Of a stretch of DNA of 64,000 bases, positions 25,057 through 36,000 are shown piece by piece. The DNA lies in assembly GCA_002748265.1 (NCBI GenBank), contig PDRY01000013.1:186001-250000 (forward strand), given 5' to 3'. This DNA comes from Rhodobacterales bacterium. Lineage in GTDB: Bacteria > Pseudomonadota > Alphaproteobacteria > Rhodobacterales > Rhodobacteraceae. The notes below the pieces were generated by a model. The model had not been told where the DNA came from, made no database searches, and was given only the letters and a program-made list of their open reading frames with translations. The position numbers and the translations under genes are program-made. How positions within the stretch are numbered: the stretch's first letter is position 1; every line of letters begins with the position of its first letter.

Positions 25057-27378
25057 TTACGCGCCGTAGGGGATCCAGAGCGTCTGGCGATCCGTTGCGG
25101 CTTCGATGAAGGCGTCGCTTTGTGCGGTGCCCCAATCCCACTGACGGGCATTGTTCACCCATGTGCGCTTCAGGTTCCCCGCTGCGCGCCGCTCGATCTC
25201 GGCGGAGAGGTCGGTGGAGGAGAAGCTCCAGACCGCGTCAAGCGCGAGGTGATCGGCCAGGGTCGGGGCCAGTTCCGCATGGGAGCCGGTGAGGATGTTC
25301 ACCGTGCCAGCGGGGATGTCCGAGGTCTCTATCACCTGGATCAGGTCGGTGGCGGCCAGCGGGTAGGGCTCGGATGCGACGAGCACCGCGCGGTTGCCCA
25401 TAGCCAGAAGCGCGCCGATCACCGAGGTCAGCCCCAACAGCGGGCTGTCATCGGGGCTCAGGACGCCCACGATCCCCGTGGGGCGCCGCATCGACAGGGC
25501 AACGCCGCGGATGGGCACGCCCTTCACGGCGCCGTCGGCCTTGTCGGCCCAGGCGGCCCAAGTGAACAGGCGGTCAATGCTGGCGGCAACGTCTTTCGCG
25601 CCGTCCTTGCCGGTCATCGCCTTGATACGGCTTGCGAATTCTGCTTCGCGCGCGGCGAGGTTCTCGGCCAGATAGTACAGGATCTGAGCGCGCGCATGGC
25701 CGGTCGTGTTGGCCCAGCCGCTGGCGGCCTGAGCCGCTTCGACCGCGTTGCGCACATCTTTCCGGCTGGCGATCGAAACCTGACCAAGCGCCTTGCCCTT
25801 GGGGCCGAAGACCTGCGCGCTGTAGCCGCCATCGGGGCGGGCCTGTTTGCCCCCAATGTAGAGCTTGGCGGTGCGGTCAATCGGATCGGGCGCGGCGCCA
25901 TCGCCAGTCAGCGGTGTGATCTGTGCCAGGGCTTTGCCGGGGCGGGTCGGAACGGTGTAGGCGAGGCAGCCTTCGGTGCCACCTTCGCGGCCAAAACCGC
26001 TTTCGCGCAGACCGCCAAAGGGGGCGGCGGCGTCGAACATGTTGGCACCGTTGATCCAGATGACCCCGGCTTCGATCTTTGGGGCGACATCGAGCGCGGT
26101 GTTGATGTTTTCCGACCAGACCGATCCGGCCAGCCCGTAGCGGGTGTTGTTGGCCAGTTGCACCGCCTCTGCCGGGGTGCGGAAGGTGGTGGACACCAGC
26201 ACCGGGCCAAAGATTTCCTCCTGCATCAGCGGATGCGCGGAGGAGAGCCCTTCGATCAGCGTGGGCGGATAGAAGCAGCCGTCGGGCGCGCCGATCTGGT
26301 GGCAGGTGCCCTCAGAGCAGTCCGCGACCATCTGCGCCACGCGGGCCCGATGGGCCGGGTCAGCCAGAGCACCGACATCGACGCTCTTGTCCAGCGGATC
26401 ACCGACGCGCAGCCGCTCCATCCGGGCGCGGAGCTTGGCGTGGAAGCGCTCCGAGATCCCTTCCTGCACCAGCAGCCGGGTTCCGGCGCAGCAAACCTGC
26501 CCGCCATTGAACCAGACCGCGTCCACCAGCCCCTCGACGGCGCTGTCCAGATCTGCGTCCTCGAACACGATATAGGGCGATTTCCCCCCCAGCTCGAGCG
26601 TCAGCCCAATGCCGCGCCCCGCCGTGGCTTCGCGGATGCGGCGGCCCACGGCGGTGGAGCCGGTGAAGGCCAGCTTGTCGATATCTGCGGCGGTGATCAT
26701 CTCTCCGACCGCACCATCGCCGGTGACGATATTAACCACGCCCTTGGGCAGCCCGGCCTGCTGACACAGATCGGCAAAGGCGAGCGCGGTGAGCGGGGTC
26801 CATTCGGCGGGCTTGAGCACCACCGTGTTGCCCATGGCGAGCGCGGGGGCGATCTTCCAGGCCAGCATCAGAAGCGGGAAGTTCCACGGCACGATCTGGC
26901 CACAGACCCCGGCGGCGCGGCGGCCCGGAACCAATTCCTCCTGAAGCTGGGCGAGCCCGGCATGGTGGTAGAAATGGCGCGCGGCCAGCGGAATATCGGC
27001 ATCGCGGGCTTCGCGGATGGGTTTGCCGCTGTCGAGGGTCTCCAGCACCGCCAGCAGCCGGGCGTGTTTCTGGATCAGGCGGGCAAGCGCATAGAGGTGG
27101 CGGGCACGGGCGGGGCCGCCCAGTTGCTCCCACGGGCCTTGGGCCTTGCGCGCGGCGGCCATGGCGGCGTCCACATCCGCCTGGCTGGCCTGAGTGACCT
27201 GCGCCAGAACATCCCCGGTGGCGGGGTTGGCTGTATCGAACAGCTCTCCGGCGGGGGTGAAGGCGCCGTCGATGAAATGGCCGAACGGCGCGCGAGCGGC
27301 GATCCAGTCCAGAGCCTCTGTCGCGCTTTCGGGGGCGGTTCCGTAGTCCATGGTTTCGAAAATGTCCTTGATGGTCAT
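25057..27378 (-). CDS. Two-domain aldehyde dehydrogenase, ALDH16-like
   Basis: 773 residues. The N-terminal half is a complete [24 protein letters not shown] near residue 165, [11 protein letters not shown] near 240, [16 protein letters not shown] near 260 with the general-base Glu, and [15 protein letters not shown] near 293 with the catalytic Cys. From about residue 500 a second ALDH-like domain begins ([33 protein letters not shown]) but stops before any Glu or Cys active-site motif. This arrangement is that of the ALDH16 family. Beside deoC it probably oxidises the acetaldehyde that DeoC releases. Confidence 0.85.
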   Translation of the reverse strand: MTIKDIFETMDYGTAPESATEALDWIAARAPFGHFIDGAFTPAGELFDTANPATGDVLAQVTQASQADVDAAMAAARKAQGPWEQLGGPARARHLYALARLIQKHARLLAVLETLDSGKPIREARDADIPLAARHFYHHAGLAQLQEELVPGRRAAGVCGQIVPWNFPLLMLAWKIAPALAMGNTVVLKPAEWTPLTALAFADLCQQAGLPKGVVNIVTGDGAVGEMITAADIDKLAFTGSTAVGRRIREATAGRGIGLTLELGGKSPYIVFEDADLDSAVEGLVDAVWFNGGQVCCAGTRLLVQEGISERFHAKLRARMERLRVGDPLDKSVDVGALADPAHRARVAQMVADCSEGTCHQIGAPDGCFYPPTLIEGLSSAHPLMQEEIFGPVLVSTTFRTPAEAVQLANNTRYGLAGSVWSENINTALDVAPKIEAGVIWINGANMFDAAAPFGGLRESGFGREGGTEGCLAYTVPTRPGKALAQITPLTGDGAAPDPIDRTAKLYIGGKQARPDGGYSAQVFGPKGKALGQVSIASRKDVRNAVEAAQAASGWANTTGHARAQILYYLAENLAAREAEFASRIKAMTGKDGAKDVAASIDRLFTWAAWADKADGAVKGVPIRGVALSMRRPTGIVGVLSPDDSPLLGLTSVIGALLAMGNRAVLVASEPYPLAATDLIQVIETSDIPAGTVNILTGSHAELAPTLADHLALDAVWSFSSTDLSAEIERRAAGNLKRTWVNNARQWDWGTAQSDAFIEAATDRQTLWIPYGA

Positions 27379-27382
27379 CTGG

Positions 27383-28399
27383 TTACCCCATCGGATGGCG
27401 CCACGCGGCGGAATAGGCGCCGGTGACGTGGTGTTCGATCTGGCGCTCGATGTCGCCCAGGAGGGAGGACGCGCCGAAGCGGAACAGGTCCGGGCGCAGC
27501 CAACGATCGCCCAGCTCTTCCTTCAGCAGCGCGAGGTAGACAAGCGCATCCTTCGCCTTGGAGATCCCGCCCGCAGGCTTGTATCCCACATGGATGCCAG
27601 TGCGTTCATAGTAGTCGCGGATTGCGCGCATCATGGTGAGCGACACGGGCAGGGTGGCGTTGACGCTTTCCTTGCCGGTCGAGGTCTTGATGAAATCCGC
27701 GCCCGCCATCATGCAGACCAGCGATGCACGGGCGACGTTTTGCAACGTGCCCAGCTCTCCGGTGGCGAGGATCGCTTTGACGTGGGCGCTGCCGCAGGCG
27801 TCGCGGAAGGCGCGCATTTCGTCATAGAGCGCCTGCCAGTCTCCGGTCAGAACGTGGCGGCGCGAGATGACGATGTCGATCTCATGAGCGCCGGCCTTCA
27901 CGCTTTCCTCGATCTCCTTGATCCGCAGGGGCAGGGGCGACAGCCCCGCCGGGAAACCGGTGGACACGGCGGCGACCGGAATGCCCGACCCGGAAAGCGC
28001 CTCAACCGCAGGGGCGATCATGTCGTGATAGACGCAGACGGCGCCGGTGGTCAGGTCCGGCAGGCCGATGGCCTCGGCCAGATCGGGACGCAGCGGCTGG
28101 CGCGCCTTGGCGCAGAGCCGCCGCACGCGGCCCGGCGTGTCATCGCCCGCCAGGGTGGTCAGGTCGATCAACGTGATGGCACGCGCCAGCCAGGCGGCCT
28201 GATGTGCCTTCTTGACGGAGCGCCGGGCACCGATCGTGCTGGCGCGGCGTTCAATCGCGGAGCGGTTGGCCTGGGCTGAGCGCACCCACGCCATGTCCAG
28301 CGGCAGGCCGTCATTGCGGGCAAGCGCGATCTGCGGCAGGCCGTGTTGGCCCGCGGTGTCGCTCGGGGTGGCAAGGGTCTGGGTCACATCGGGCTCCAT
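27383..28399 (-). CDS. deoC: DeoC, deoxyribose-phosphate aldolase
   Basis: 338-residue class I aldolase splitting 2-deoxyribose-5-phosphate into acetaldehyde and glyceraldehyde-3-phosphate. The Schiff-base Lys is in GADFIKTSTGKE near residue 235, and the second Lys in VGYKPAGGISKAKDA near 268. An N-terminal extension of about 60 residues is typical of the long DeoC group. It ends four bases before the ALDH gene, so the two are almost certainly co-transcribed. Confidence 0.93.
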   Translation of the reverse strand: MEPDVTQTLATPSDTAGQHGLPQIALARNDGLPLDMAWVRSAQANRSAIERRASTIGARRSVKKAHQAAWLARAITLIDLTTLAGDDTPGRVRRLCAKARQPLRPDLAEAIGLPDLTTGAVCVYHDMIAPAVEALSGSGIPVAAVSTGFPAGLSPLPLRIKEIEESVKAGAHEIDIVISRRHVLTGDWQALYDEMRAFRDACGSAHVKAILATGELGTLQNVARASLVCMMAGADFIKTSTGKESVNATLPVSLTMMRAIRDYYERTGIHVGYKPAGGISKAKDALVYLALLKEELGDRWLRPDLFRFGASSLLGDIERQIEHHVTGAYSAAWRHPMG

Positions 28400-28438
28400 C
28401 GGCGTTTCCCTCTGGAGTTACACGCTGCGCGCGCCACT

Positions 28439-29287
28439 TCAAGCTCCGGGTTGAACCACTTCCCGCTGATGCTGTTTGCGATAGCTGTGCGGCGTCATGC
28501 CGTGATGGCTGCGGAACAGCTTGTGAAAATGGCTCATATTCGGCAGCCCGATGGCCTCGGCGATGTCGCTCAGGCTGTCTTGGGTGCCGGTCAGGGCGCG
28601 GGCGGCGTGCTCCATCCGGATCGTGTTGATATAGTCCGACGGGCTTTGCCCCAGGAACCGCCGGGCGGTGCGGCTGACATGGGGATGGGCGCGGTCCGCC
28701 ACGCGGACAAACCCTGCCGCGCCTTCGCGGAACACATCCGGGTCATGGGCGGCCTCGCAGGCCCGGCGCAGCCAGTCGGGTGCCTCCGGTGGCAGGTCGG
28801 GTACGCTGTCCTCCAGCTCTGCCAGCAGCGGCATCAGGAAGGCTTCGGCTTCGAGTGCGGTGCGCGGCGCCCGCTCAAGCCGAAGCGCGGCGCGGTTCAG
28901 ATCCATGAGCTGCCGCGGCGTCCGGTGCCAGCGTTCGGGCACGGCGCTGTCCGACCAGAAAAAGCGCGCCAGATCATGCCGTTTGCCGAGCGTGCGCACC
29001 AATCCAGGCCGCAGCGCCAGCGTCACGCAAAGCGGGGCATCCCCTCGGCCCTGCAGGGCGTGCCAGTGGGCGGGGCCGACAAAGATCATATCGCCCTCCA
29101 CCAGCGTTTCGCGCTGTCCGCCGGGCAGGTGATGGCGGCATTCGCCATTCTGAACCCAGATCAGTTCGTAGAAATCGTGGCCATGGAGGTGGCGCGGGCG
29201 GGACGTGCTCAGCTCCGTGCGGATCAACTGGAACCGCGCGTCGGAGGGCAGAACATCGTTGTGCTTGAGAAGGGGGCCATTTTCCAT
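28439..29287 (-). CDS. AraC-family transcriptional regulator
   Basis: 282 residues. The N-terminal cupin-like sensor (RPRHLHGHDFYELIWVQNGE, GDMIFVGPAHWHALQG) is followed by two helix-turn-helix motifs near the C-terminus (FVRVADRAHPHVSRTARRFL; DSLSDIAEAIGLPNMSHFHK then FRSHHGMTPHSYRK). It probably controls the flanking sugar/aldehyde catabolic genes, from its position between the uronate-dehydrogenase-like gene and deoC. The effector is unknown. Confidence 0.85.
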   Translation of the reverse strand: MENGPLLKHNDVLPSDARFQLIRTELSTSRPRHLHGHDFYELIWVQNGECRHHLPGGQRETLVEGDMIFVGPAHWHALQGRGDAPLCVTLALRPGLVRTLGKRHDLARFFWSDSAVPERWHRTPRQLMDLNRAALRLERAPRTALEAEAFLMPLLAELEDSVPDLPPEAPDWLRRACEAAHDPDVFREGAAGFVRVADRAHPHVSRTARRFLGQSPSDYINTIRMEHAARALTGTQDSLSDIAEAIGLPNMSHFHKLFRSHHGMTPHSYRKQHQREVVQPGA

Positions 29288-29346
29288 GGCCCCACTCTAG
29301 CACTGCTCTTGGGAAAATGCGCGCTTATTATGCGTGAATGCGACAC

Positions 29347-30183
29347 TTAGTCGGTGTCGGATCCCATCTTCTTGATTTGCGCGACGCCGCTCTCTCCGAG
29401 GGGGACAGTGGCAAACGGGCCGCCGACGCGCATCTGAGCCGCATCTTGCGGATCGGGCGCGCCCGCCTTTGCGAACAGGGCCTCGGCCCAGTCTTCGGCA
29501 TTGTCCTGCGGCTTGTAGCCCAGGAACCGCACCTTGTCGTTCGACACAGGCGCCCGGTCGTTGTTGCTGACCCCGTAAGCGCAAGCAAATCCGGTGGTGG
29601 GCGTATCGACGGCACGTTCGACCAGGCGCACCATGTCGCCGTAGCTGAGCCACGTGCCGAGCGCGCGGACGTTTTGCGGTTCCGGCGTACAGGAGAGGAT
29701 GCGCAGGCACACCGCTTCGATCCCGCGTTTTTCCCAATACATGCGGCCCAGATCCTCGGCGAAACATTTGGCGAGCCCGTAGAACGTGTCGGGTCGGTGC
29801 GGCGCGTCGGTGTCGATCCCGGCGTTGGTCTCGTGCAGCCCGACCGCGTGGATGGAGCTGGCATAGACCACCCGGCGCAGCCCGTGGCGATGCGCAGCCT
29901 CCCAGACATTGTAGGCGCCAAGGTAATTGGGCGCGAGCAGCTCCTCGAAGGGGCGCTCATCCGGGATGGCGGCGAAATGGACGACCATGTCCGCGCCTTC
30001 CAACAGGGGCAGGACGTCGTCGAAGCGCCCGATATCAGCCTTCACCCAGCGTTCATTGCTCAAAAGCTCCGAGCGCGGCCCTGCCAGATCGGTGGAGACC
30101 AGCTCCTCGCAGCGCTGCGCGAGAGGCGCGCGCAGCTCGTGACCCAGGTTCCCGGCGGCTCCGGTGAGAACGATTTTCTTCAT
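29347..30183 (-). CDS. NAD-dependent epimerase/dehydratase family, uronate dehydrogenase-like
   Basis: 278-residue extended SDR protein. The NAD motif is TGAAGNLGHELR at the N-terminus, the catalytic Tyr-Lys lies in FYGLAKCFAEDLGRMYW near residue 136, and the conserved RILSCTPEPQNVRALGTWLS and FLGYKPQDNAEDW match uronate dehydrogenases that oxidise galacturonate or glucuronate to aldarolactone. Other steps of that pathway are not nearby, so the exact sugar acid is uncertain. TGAGGAGAAAACC precedes the ATG; the upstream gene ends ten bases before. Confidence 0.75.
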   Translation of the reverse strand: MKKIVLTGAAGNLGHELRAPLAQRCEELVSTDLAGPRSELLSNERWVKADIGRFDDVLPLLEGADMVVHFAAIPDERPFEELLAPNYLGAYNVWEAAHRHGLRRVVYASSIHAVGLHETNAGIDTDAPHRPDTFYGLAKCFAEDLGRMYWEKRGIEAVCLRILSCTPEPQNVRALGTWLSYGDMVRLVERAVDTPTTGFACAYGVSNNDRAPVSNDKVRFLGYKPQDNAEDWAEALFAKAGAPDPQDAAQMRVGGPFATVPLGESGVAQIKKMGSDTD

Positions 30184-30193
30184 GGTTTTCTCC

Positions 30194-31378
30194 TCAGATC
30201 ACATTTGCTTCGCGTAGCGGACGATTTTCGATGATCCGTTGCATGGTCAGGGGGGTGAGGTCCAGCGTTTGCCACTGGCCATGGGTGATCCACTCTGCAA
30301 TCCCGCGCGCCAGGGGGGCGGCCTGCTGCAGGCCGTGGCCGGAAAATCCGTTCAAGAGCAAGAGGTTGCTCACCTCCGGGTGCGGTCCGACGATGGCGTT
30401 CTGGTCCAGCTCATTGTAGGCGTAGTGCCCGACCCATTCATTGATCAGCTTGATCCGCTCAAAGGCGGGGACGCGGTGGGCAATGGTGGGCCAGACCTTT
30501 TCCTCAAAGATGCTGTGATCCGGCTCGAAATCGTCGGGCGCCACGGGCCGGTCGTCTTCGGGGGCGCAGCCCGCCATGTAATAGCGCCCGTCGCTGCGCA
30601 CATGGACGCCTGACGGATCGATGGTGAGCGGCAGGTCGGCCGGTAGCGGCTCTGCGGCATCGAAGACAAAGGTGAACCGCTTGCGCGGTGTGACCGGCAG
30701 GTCGAGCCCCGCCATTCGCATGACATCTGCGGCGCGCGGTCCCGAGGCGTTCACCATAGTGTCGCAGTCAATCTGTCGTCCGCTCGCGCATCGAAGCGAT
30801 GTGACTGCACCATTTGTCGTGGTGATCTCTGTCACCTCGTCGTGGATGAACTCCGCGCCCGCCGCGATAGCGCCCTTGCGGAACAGATCGAACAAGGTGC
30901 CACCGTCGAAATACCCCTCGCTTTCGGCATTGTGGCTGCCAAGCATCACATCATCGACGTGAAGGAAGGGAAAACGGCTGGCGATTTCTTCAGGTTCAAG
31001 AAGCTGCGTTGCAGCACCGCACAGGGCCTGAAGGGCCTGTTTCGCGCGAAGCTGCTCGACCCCCGCACCGGTTGTGGCGAGATAGAGATAGCCGAAGTTC
31101 TGGAAGTGAATCTCGGGCGCGTCGGACCCCATCCAGTCTTTTATGTCGCGCATGAACTGGAGAGACGATTGGCTCAGAAGGATGTTGATTTCGCTCCCAA
31201 ACTGCTGCCGAATACATGAATTCGTGTGTGTCGTTGATGCCAGGCGATAACTTGGATCGCGCTCGATCACGACGACGCGCCGCGTCGGCTGCCCGTTGCG
31301 CGTCAGCCACCAGGCGACCGCGCTCCCCATGATCCCTCCACCAACGATGACAATATCGGCTGTCTCTCGCTTCGCCAT
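30194..31378 (-). CDS. FAD-dependent oxidoreductase, DAO family
   Basis: 394 residues. The dinucleotide motif IVIVGGGIMGSAVAWWL is at the N-terminus, the FAD-contact segment STTHTNSCIRQQF near 50, the substrate-domain MVNASGPRAADVMRMAG near 210, and the closing FAD segment LLLLNGFSGHGLQQAAPLARG near 345. It belongs to the sarcosine oxidase/glycine oxidase-like DAO group. The substrate is probably an amine or amino acid. It starts 27 bases after cheD ends on the same strand, so read-through from the chemotaxis operon is possible. Confidence 0.78.
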   Translation of the reverse strand: MAKRETADIVIVGGGIMGSAVAWWLTRNGQPTRRVVVIERDPSYRLASTTHTNSCIRQQFGSEINILLSQSSLQFMRDIKDWMGSDAPEIHFQNFGYLYLATTGAGVEQLRAKQALQALCGAATQLLEPEEIASRFPFLHVDDVMLGSHNAESEGYFDGGTLFDLFRKGAIAAGAEFIHDEVTEITTTNGAVTSLRCASGRQIDCDTMVNASGPRAADVMRMAGLDLPVTPRKRFTFVFDAAEPLPADLPLTIDPSGVHVRSDGRYYMAGCAPEDDRPVAPDDFEPDHSIFEEKVWPTIAHRVPAFERIKLINEWVGHYAYNELDQNAIVGPHPEVSNLLLLNGFSGHGLQQAAPLARGIAEWITHGQWQTLDLTPLTMQRIIENRPLREANVI

Positions 31379-31405
31379 GGCTTCTCCCTCCCCTTGCCTC
31401 AGCGT

Positions 31406-31975
31406 TCACTTTCGGTGGAGTTTTGCGCCGAGAGCAAGCCTTAGTTCGCGCAAGGCGGGCGTGCGGTGCCGATCGAGACGGTGCGCCAGTCCTTTCTGAT
31501 CGGTCGGTGCGTCTATTGGGATCCGCTGTACCCGTGCGATGCCGCTCACAGGATGGAACCGCAGGCGGCGCGCACGGTTTCCCCCGATGCAACGCGCAAT
31601 GATTGGAATACCCATGGCGGCCAGAGTCTCTTCCGCACAATGGATATTGGCGCGGCCGATGTCCCCCAACCCCAACACGACTGCGCCGCCGCCAAAGATC
31701 TTGGCCCGTAGATCCGATTTTCCGGCGCCTTCCCGCAGTAGTGCAGTTTTGAGAGACAAGATCGCGGAAGGGCCGTGATAGCCCGCCCGCTCCGAGCGAT
31801 CCCCGTCCGTGAGGGGTGTTGGCAGCAGGAAATGCGTCATGCCGCCGACCCCGCGTTTCTCATCAAAAAGGCATACCGCGATGCAGGAGCCCAGGATGGT
31901 GCAAAGATCCGTGTCGCCGTCGCCGCTTGTGCAGATGTCGCCTTGACCTACCGGGACCGACCGTTGCGCGCTCAC
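31406..31975 (-). CDS. cheD: CheD, chemoreceptor glutamine deamidase
   Basis: 189 residues. The conserved CTILGSCIAVCLFDEKRGVGG carries the active-site Cys region in its first half, and the His is in GGMTHFLLP near residue 46. KIFGGGAVV and IGGNRARRLRFHPVSG follow as in other CheD proteins. CheD deamidates receptor Gln residues and modulates adaptation. The ATG overlaps the cheB stop by four bases. The C-terminal 25 residues are basic and variable. Confidence 0.93.
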   Translation of the reverse strand: MSAQRSVPVGQGDICTSGDGDTDLCTILGSCIAVCLFDEKRGVGGMTHFLLPTPLTDGDRSERAGYHGPSAILSLKTALLREGAGKSDLRAKIFGGGAVVLGLGDIGRANIHCAEETLAAMGIPIIARCIGGNRARRLRFHPVSGIARVQRIPIDAPTDQKGLAHRLDRHRTPALRELRLALGAKLHRK

Positions 31976-33015
31976 GCGCCGATGCCTGTCGAACGTGCTC
32001 CGACGGGGGCGTTCAACAGAATCGGTGCAATGCGTGTCAGCGGTGCGACCTTGATCGCTGCACCTTGTTCGATTGCCGCGCGGGGCATTCCAAAGACGAC
32101 GCTTGTTTCTTCGTCCTGCGCGACAGTGTAGGCGCCGGATTTCCTCAAGCGCAGCAGCCCATCTGCGCCGTCGCGCCCCATCCCGGTCAGCAGCCCGGCT
32201 ACGATCCGCTTGCCATAGGGCAGGGCGCTGTCGAAGAGCGCGTCCACCGAAGGCCGGTGACCGGACACTTTCGGACCCTCGCGCAGTCTACAGGTCAGCC
32301 CACGGCCAATTTTCAAGTGATGAGATCCCCCCGGCGCGATGACGACCATGCCGGGGCGAACCTCCATTCCGTCGCGCGCTTCTGCGATCCGCGGTGCGCA
32401 GTGACTGTCCAGGCGACGCGCAAAACTTTCAGAGAAATGTGACGGAATATGCTGGGTGATGAACGTGGGAGGGCAGTTGACAGGGAACTGTCTGAGCAGT
32501 GTGAAAAGGGCTTCAACGCCTCCCGTGGACGAGCCGATGGTGATGACCCTGCGGCCGGGCTCGTAAGAATTGCCTGGCAGCGGATCGGCCGCTGCGACGG
32601 GACGTGTCAGGGGGAAGCGACCAACATCGGCCCGTGCTGCGGAAAGTACGGCTTGGCTCAGCCCTTCGAAACCGGTGTCATCAGAGAGCGAAGCCGGTTT
32701 GCCGAAGCAGTCCACAGCGCCGAGTTCCATCGCTTGCACCGCCATCTTCGTTGAAGGGCCCGTGAGCGACGAAACCATGACCACGGGCATCGGTCTGAGT
32801 TGCATCAATCGGCGGAGGAACTCCAACCCGTTCATGCGCGGCATCTCGATGTCCAATGTGATCACGTCGGGGTTCAGCCGCTTAATCGCCTCGCGGGCCT
32901 CAATCGGGTCGGCGGCAGTGCCGACGACCCGGATTTGGGGTTGGGCTTCGAGGTGATGTCTGACAACTTCTCGCAATGTGGCCGAGTCGTCTACAATCAA
33001 AACGTTAACTGTCAT
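31972..33015 (-). CDS. cheB: CheB, chemoreceptor methylesterase/response regulator
   Basis: 347 residues. The receiver domain has LIVDDSATLRE and the phospho-acceptor Asp 55 in DIEMPRMNGLEFL. The C-terminal esterase domain shows ITIGSSTGGVEALF (catalytic Ser), TQHIPSHFSESFARRLD (His) and LTGMGRDGADGLLRL (Asp). It removes receptor methyl groups when phosphorylated by CheA. It is followed by cheD with a four-base overlap and preceded by the chemoreceptor gene. Confidence 0.97.
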   Translation of the reverse strand: MTVNVLIVDDSATLREVVRHHLEAQPQIRVVGTAADPIEAREAIKRLNPDVITLDIEMPRMNGLEFLRRLMQLRPMPVVMVSSLTGPSTKMAVQAMELGAVDCFGKPASLSDDTGFEGLSQAVLSAARADVGRFPLTRPVAAADPLPGNSYEPGRRVITIGSSTGGVEALFTLLRQFPVNCPPTFITQHIPSHFSESFARRLDSHCAPRIAEARDGMEVRPGMVVIAPGGSHHLKIGRGLTCRLREGPKVSGHRPSVDALFDSALPYGKRIVAGLLTGMGRDGADGLLRLRKSGAYTVAQDEETSVVFGMPRAAIEQGAAIKVAPLTRIAPILLNAPVGARSTGIGA

Positions 33016-33046
33016 TGAGGCCAGTTCTCCCCGTTTTGTTCGACAA

Positions 33047-36000
33047 TCAGAATTCGTCCCATTCCGCTTCTTCTTCTTCGGTCAGATCGAGAGCGGTGTT
33101 GCCGTGAACCGGTGCCTTGCTGGGCACTGGCCGCGGCGCCGATTGCGCGGGGCGGGGTGCGGGCGGGGCCTTGCTCTTCGAGATGTCGAATTGCGAGACA
33201 AGCCGTGCCAGTTGCTCAGCCTCCTGGGTCATAGAATGGCTCGCCGCAGTGGACTCCTCCACCATCGCGGCATTTTGTTGTGTAACCTGGTCGATCTGGT
33301 TGACCGCCGCATTGATCTCGCCGATGCCCACCGACTGCTCGCGCGCGGTGTTGGCAATATCCTCTACGAGCGCCGATATCGACGTCACGGAGCTCAGGAT
33401 GTCTCGAAGCGCCGTGCCGGTTTGCCCAACCAATTCAACGCCTGATCCGACCTGTTCAGACGACGTTGAAATCAGGGCTTTGATCTCCTTCGCTGCTTCT
33501 GAGGAGCGTTGCGCCAATGCGCGGACTTCCGAAGCGACCACGGCGAAACCGCGACCCGCATCACCTGCCCGTGCCGCCTCGACCCCGGCATTCAGGGCCA
33601 GAAGGTTGGTTTGGAAGGCGATGTCGTCGATCACGCCAATGATCTGAGAAATTTGCCGCGAAGAGTTTTCGATGGCGCTCATTGCAGAGATTGCGTCATC
33701 GACGACCGACCCGCTTGCTTCTGCGTTGGAGCGTGCTTCCATGACATTCCTATTTGCTTTTTCTGCACCGTCGGCTGCGGATTTGACGCTTGCAGTCAAT
33801 TCCTCAAGTGACGCCGAGGTTTGTTCAAGCGTGGCGGCCTGGTTCTCTGTCCGTCTGGACAGGTCATCTGCAGCCCGAGCGATCTCGCTTGCTTCGTTCC
33901 GGATACCTCCGGTGTTTTCAACCACGGCTGCGATGGCCTCTTCTAGCCGCCGCGTTGCGGTGTTGAAGTCCATCCGAAGCTGGTCGTAGCTGGCGCCAAA
34001 GGGCTCCTTGATCTGCACCGATAGGTCTCCGTCGGCCAGGCGGGTGAGGCCTTTGCGCATTTCATCAACGACATGAGTTTGCATCTCAGCCATGGCAGCA
34101 TTTTGTTGTTCCTGGGTGATGCGCCGTTCTTCAGAGTCTGTAACGTCGGCAACACAGGCGATGACCTTGAAAACTTCGCCATCCCGATTCAGAACCGGTG
34201 TGCTCGCACCTTGGAGGTGAATCGTTTCGCCGGTTGTCGTCTTGAACAGGTAGACCTGTGCATCGAACTGCGCCGCGGATATTTTCTCCTGCATTTCTCT
34301 GTAGGCTGGGCCGTTGGCAAAATTCTCATCCAGAATGCTTGCGAGCGGGCGGCCGATGAGATCCTCAGCGGAACACCCCATCAAGCTGCAGAAGTTGTCA
34401 TTCGCGGCCAGAATGGCCCCTTTGGCGTCCATCTCGAAGACAGCTTGAGCGCGACCAATCGCATCCAAGACAGCTTTTCTGTCGAAGGCGAGGGTTTCCA
34501 GCTGTGTGACGTCTGAAGCGTATTTAACGACTGTGTAGGGGTGCCCTGACGCATCGCGGATTGGATTGTAGGCGGCTTCGAGCCACACTTCGCGGCCATC
34601 TTTTGCGACGCGTCTGAACTTCCCGGCCAGCTGCTCGCCACTCCGCAGTCTTGGCCAGAAGGTGCCGTAGTCGGCGCTGGTGCGCTCGTCCTTGGGGACG
34701 AAGGCCGAATGATGCATGCCTACGATTTCTGTCGCGGTGTAACCCATCGTCTTCAGAAAGTTTTCGTTTGCTGTCAGAACGTTGCCTTGGAGGTCGAACT
34801 GGATGGTTGCGTTATGCTCTTCGATCGCCCCGACCAATCCTTCGGTCAGCCGTGCGGCTGTCACATCTTGAGCTTCGAGCAGGTAGCTTACCGGTTGTTC
34901 GTCCGTGTGCGAGACGGGGCTCAGGCGCAGCTCAAGATTCTTGTTACCAACCAGGAACTCTGTCTTTGCTGTGTCTCGTTGAGCGGCTCTCATAAGCTCC
35001 GCAATCAGATCGGACGATTGGAAGAGAGTGTTGAGATCGCTCGTCAGCGGCGTGTTTGCTCGATCCGGCATCGCGCCATCCATGGGGTTATCGGCGACCG
35101 ACTCGGCAAGTTCGATGAATGCGGGGTTTGTGCTCAAGACGCGGCGGTCAGCGTCAATGATCGCGAGAGGGATCGTGCTTGCATTGATGAGGCTATCTGC
35201 ATTTGGAGCAGATCCTTCCGTATCCTTCGATTGAGCGGCCTCCAACTCGGTCAGAATGTCGGAGATCGCTACGATATCCGTGTCACCGGAGGTCTGAACA
35301 CCGGGGCGCACCATGTTCGCATACGCGCTGAATCGTCGACCAAAAACCGAGATGGGGCGTAGTGTTCGGATCACGACCACGACGCCCGCGAGCGAGATCA
35401 GAGCTGCAGCGGCCGCGCTGAAAAGACCGAACCGTGACCAGTCAGTCGTGGCGGGGGCGGTCAGCGAGTGTGAGGGGCCCACAGTGATCAAGGACAACGT
35501 TTTCTCGCCAATGCGCACCTGCTGCTTTGAGCGCAGTAGCGGATCAGCGGTCGGCAAAAAGGCAGAGCTACCGGTCTGCGCAACCGTGGTTCCGCCGCCG
35601 TCCTGGAGCAGAAACTGCGATCCGATTGCCTCGTTGGGGAGCAGCGCATCAAGCGGTTCGCTGGCCACTAGAATGTCGGCGCCAAAGAGGAGCTCGCTTG
35701 GCATGGGGGCTGCGTAGACGACTCGTCCCGCAGTCAGAGCAATTGTCGTCTCGCCCGCCTTGGGCGAGACAGCGGCAATAGACTGCCATTCGCCGTCAGA
35801 AATACCGCTCCCGACTAGGGGCGTACGGGACTGATCGGCCGAGACGATAGCGGCGGAGGTATATCCTGCTTCGGTCAAGGAGCGCGCCGTGTCGGCGGCG
35901 AGAGCCGACGCCAACACACTATTCTTCGCGGCGGCGAGCCGTGCTTCGAAGAGGCTTGCGGCGAAGGCACCTTCGAGCGCCACAGCTTGCACGCTGTGGC

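Noticed and set aside
25120-27426. 768-codon plus-strand open frame opposite the aldehyde dehydrogenase
   Set aside because: It is antisense to a protein with complete ALDH motifs and shows only low-complexity Gly/Arg/Gln sequence.
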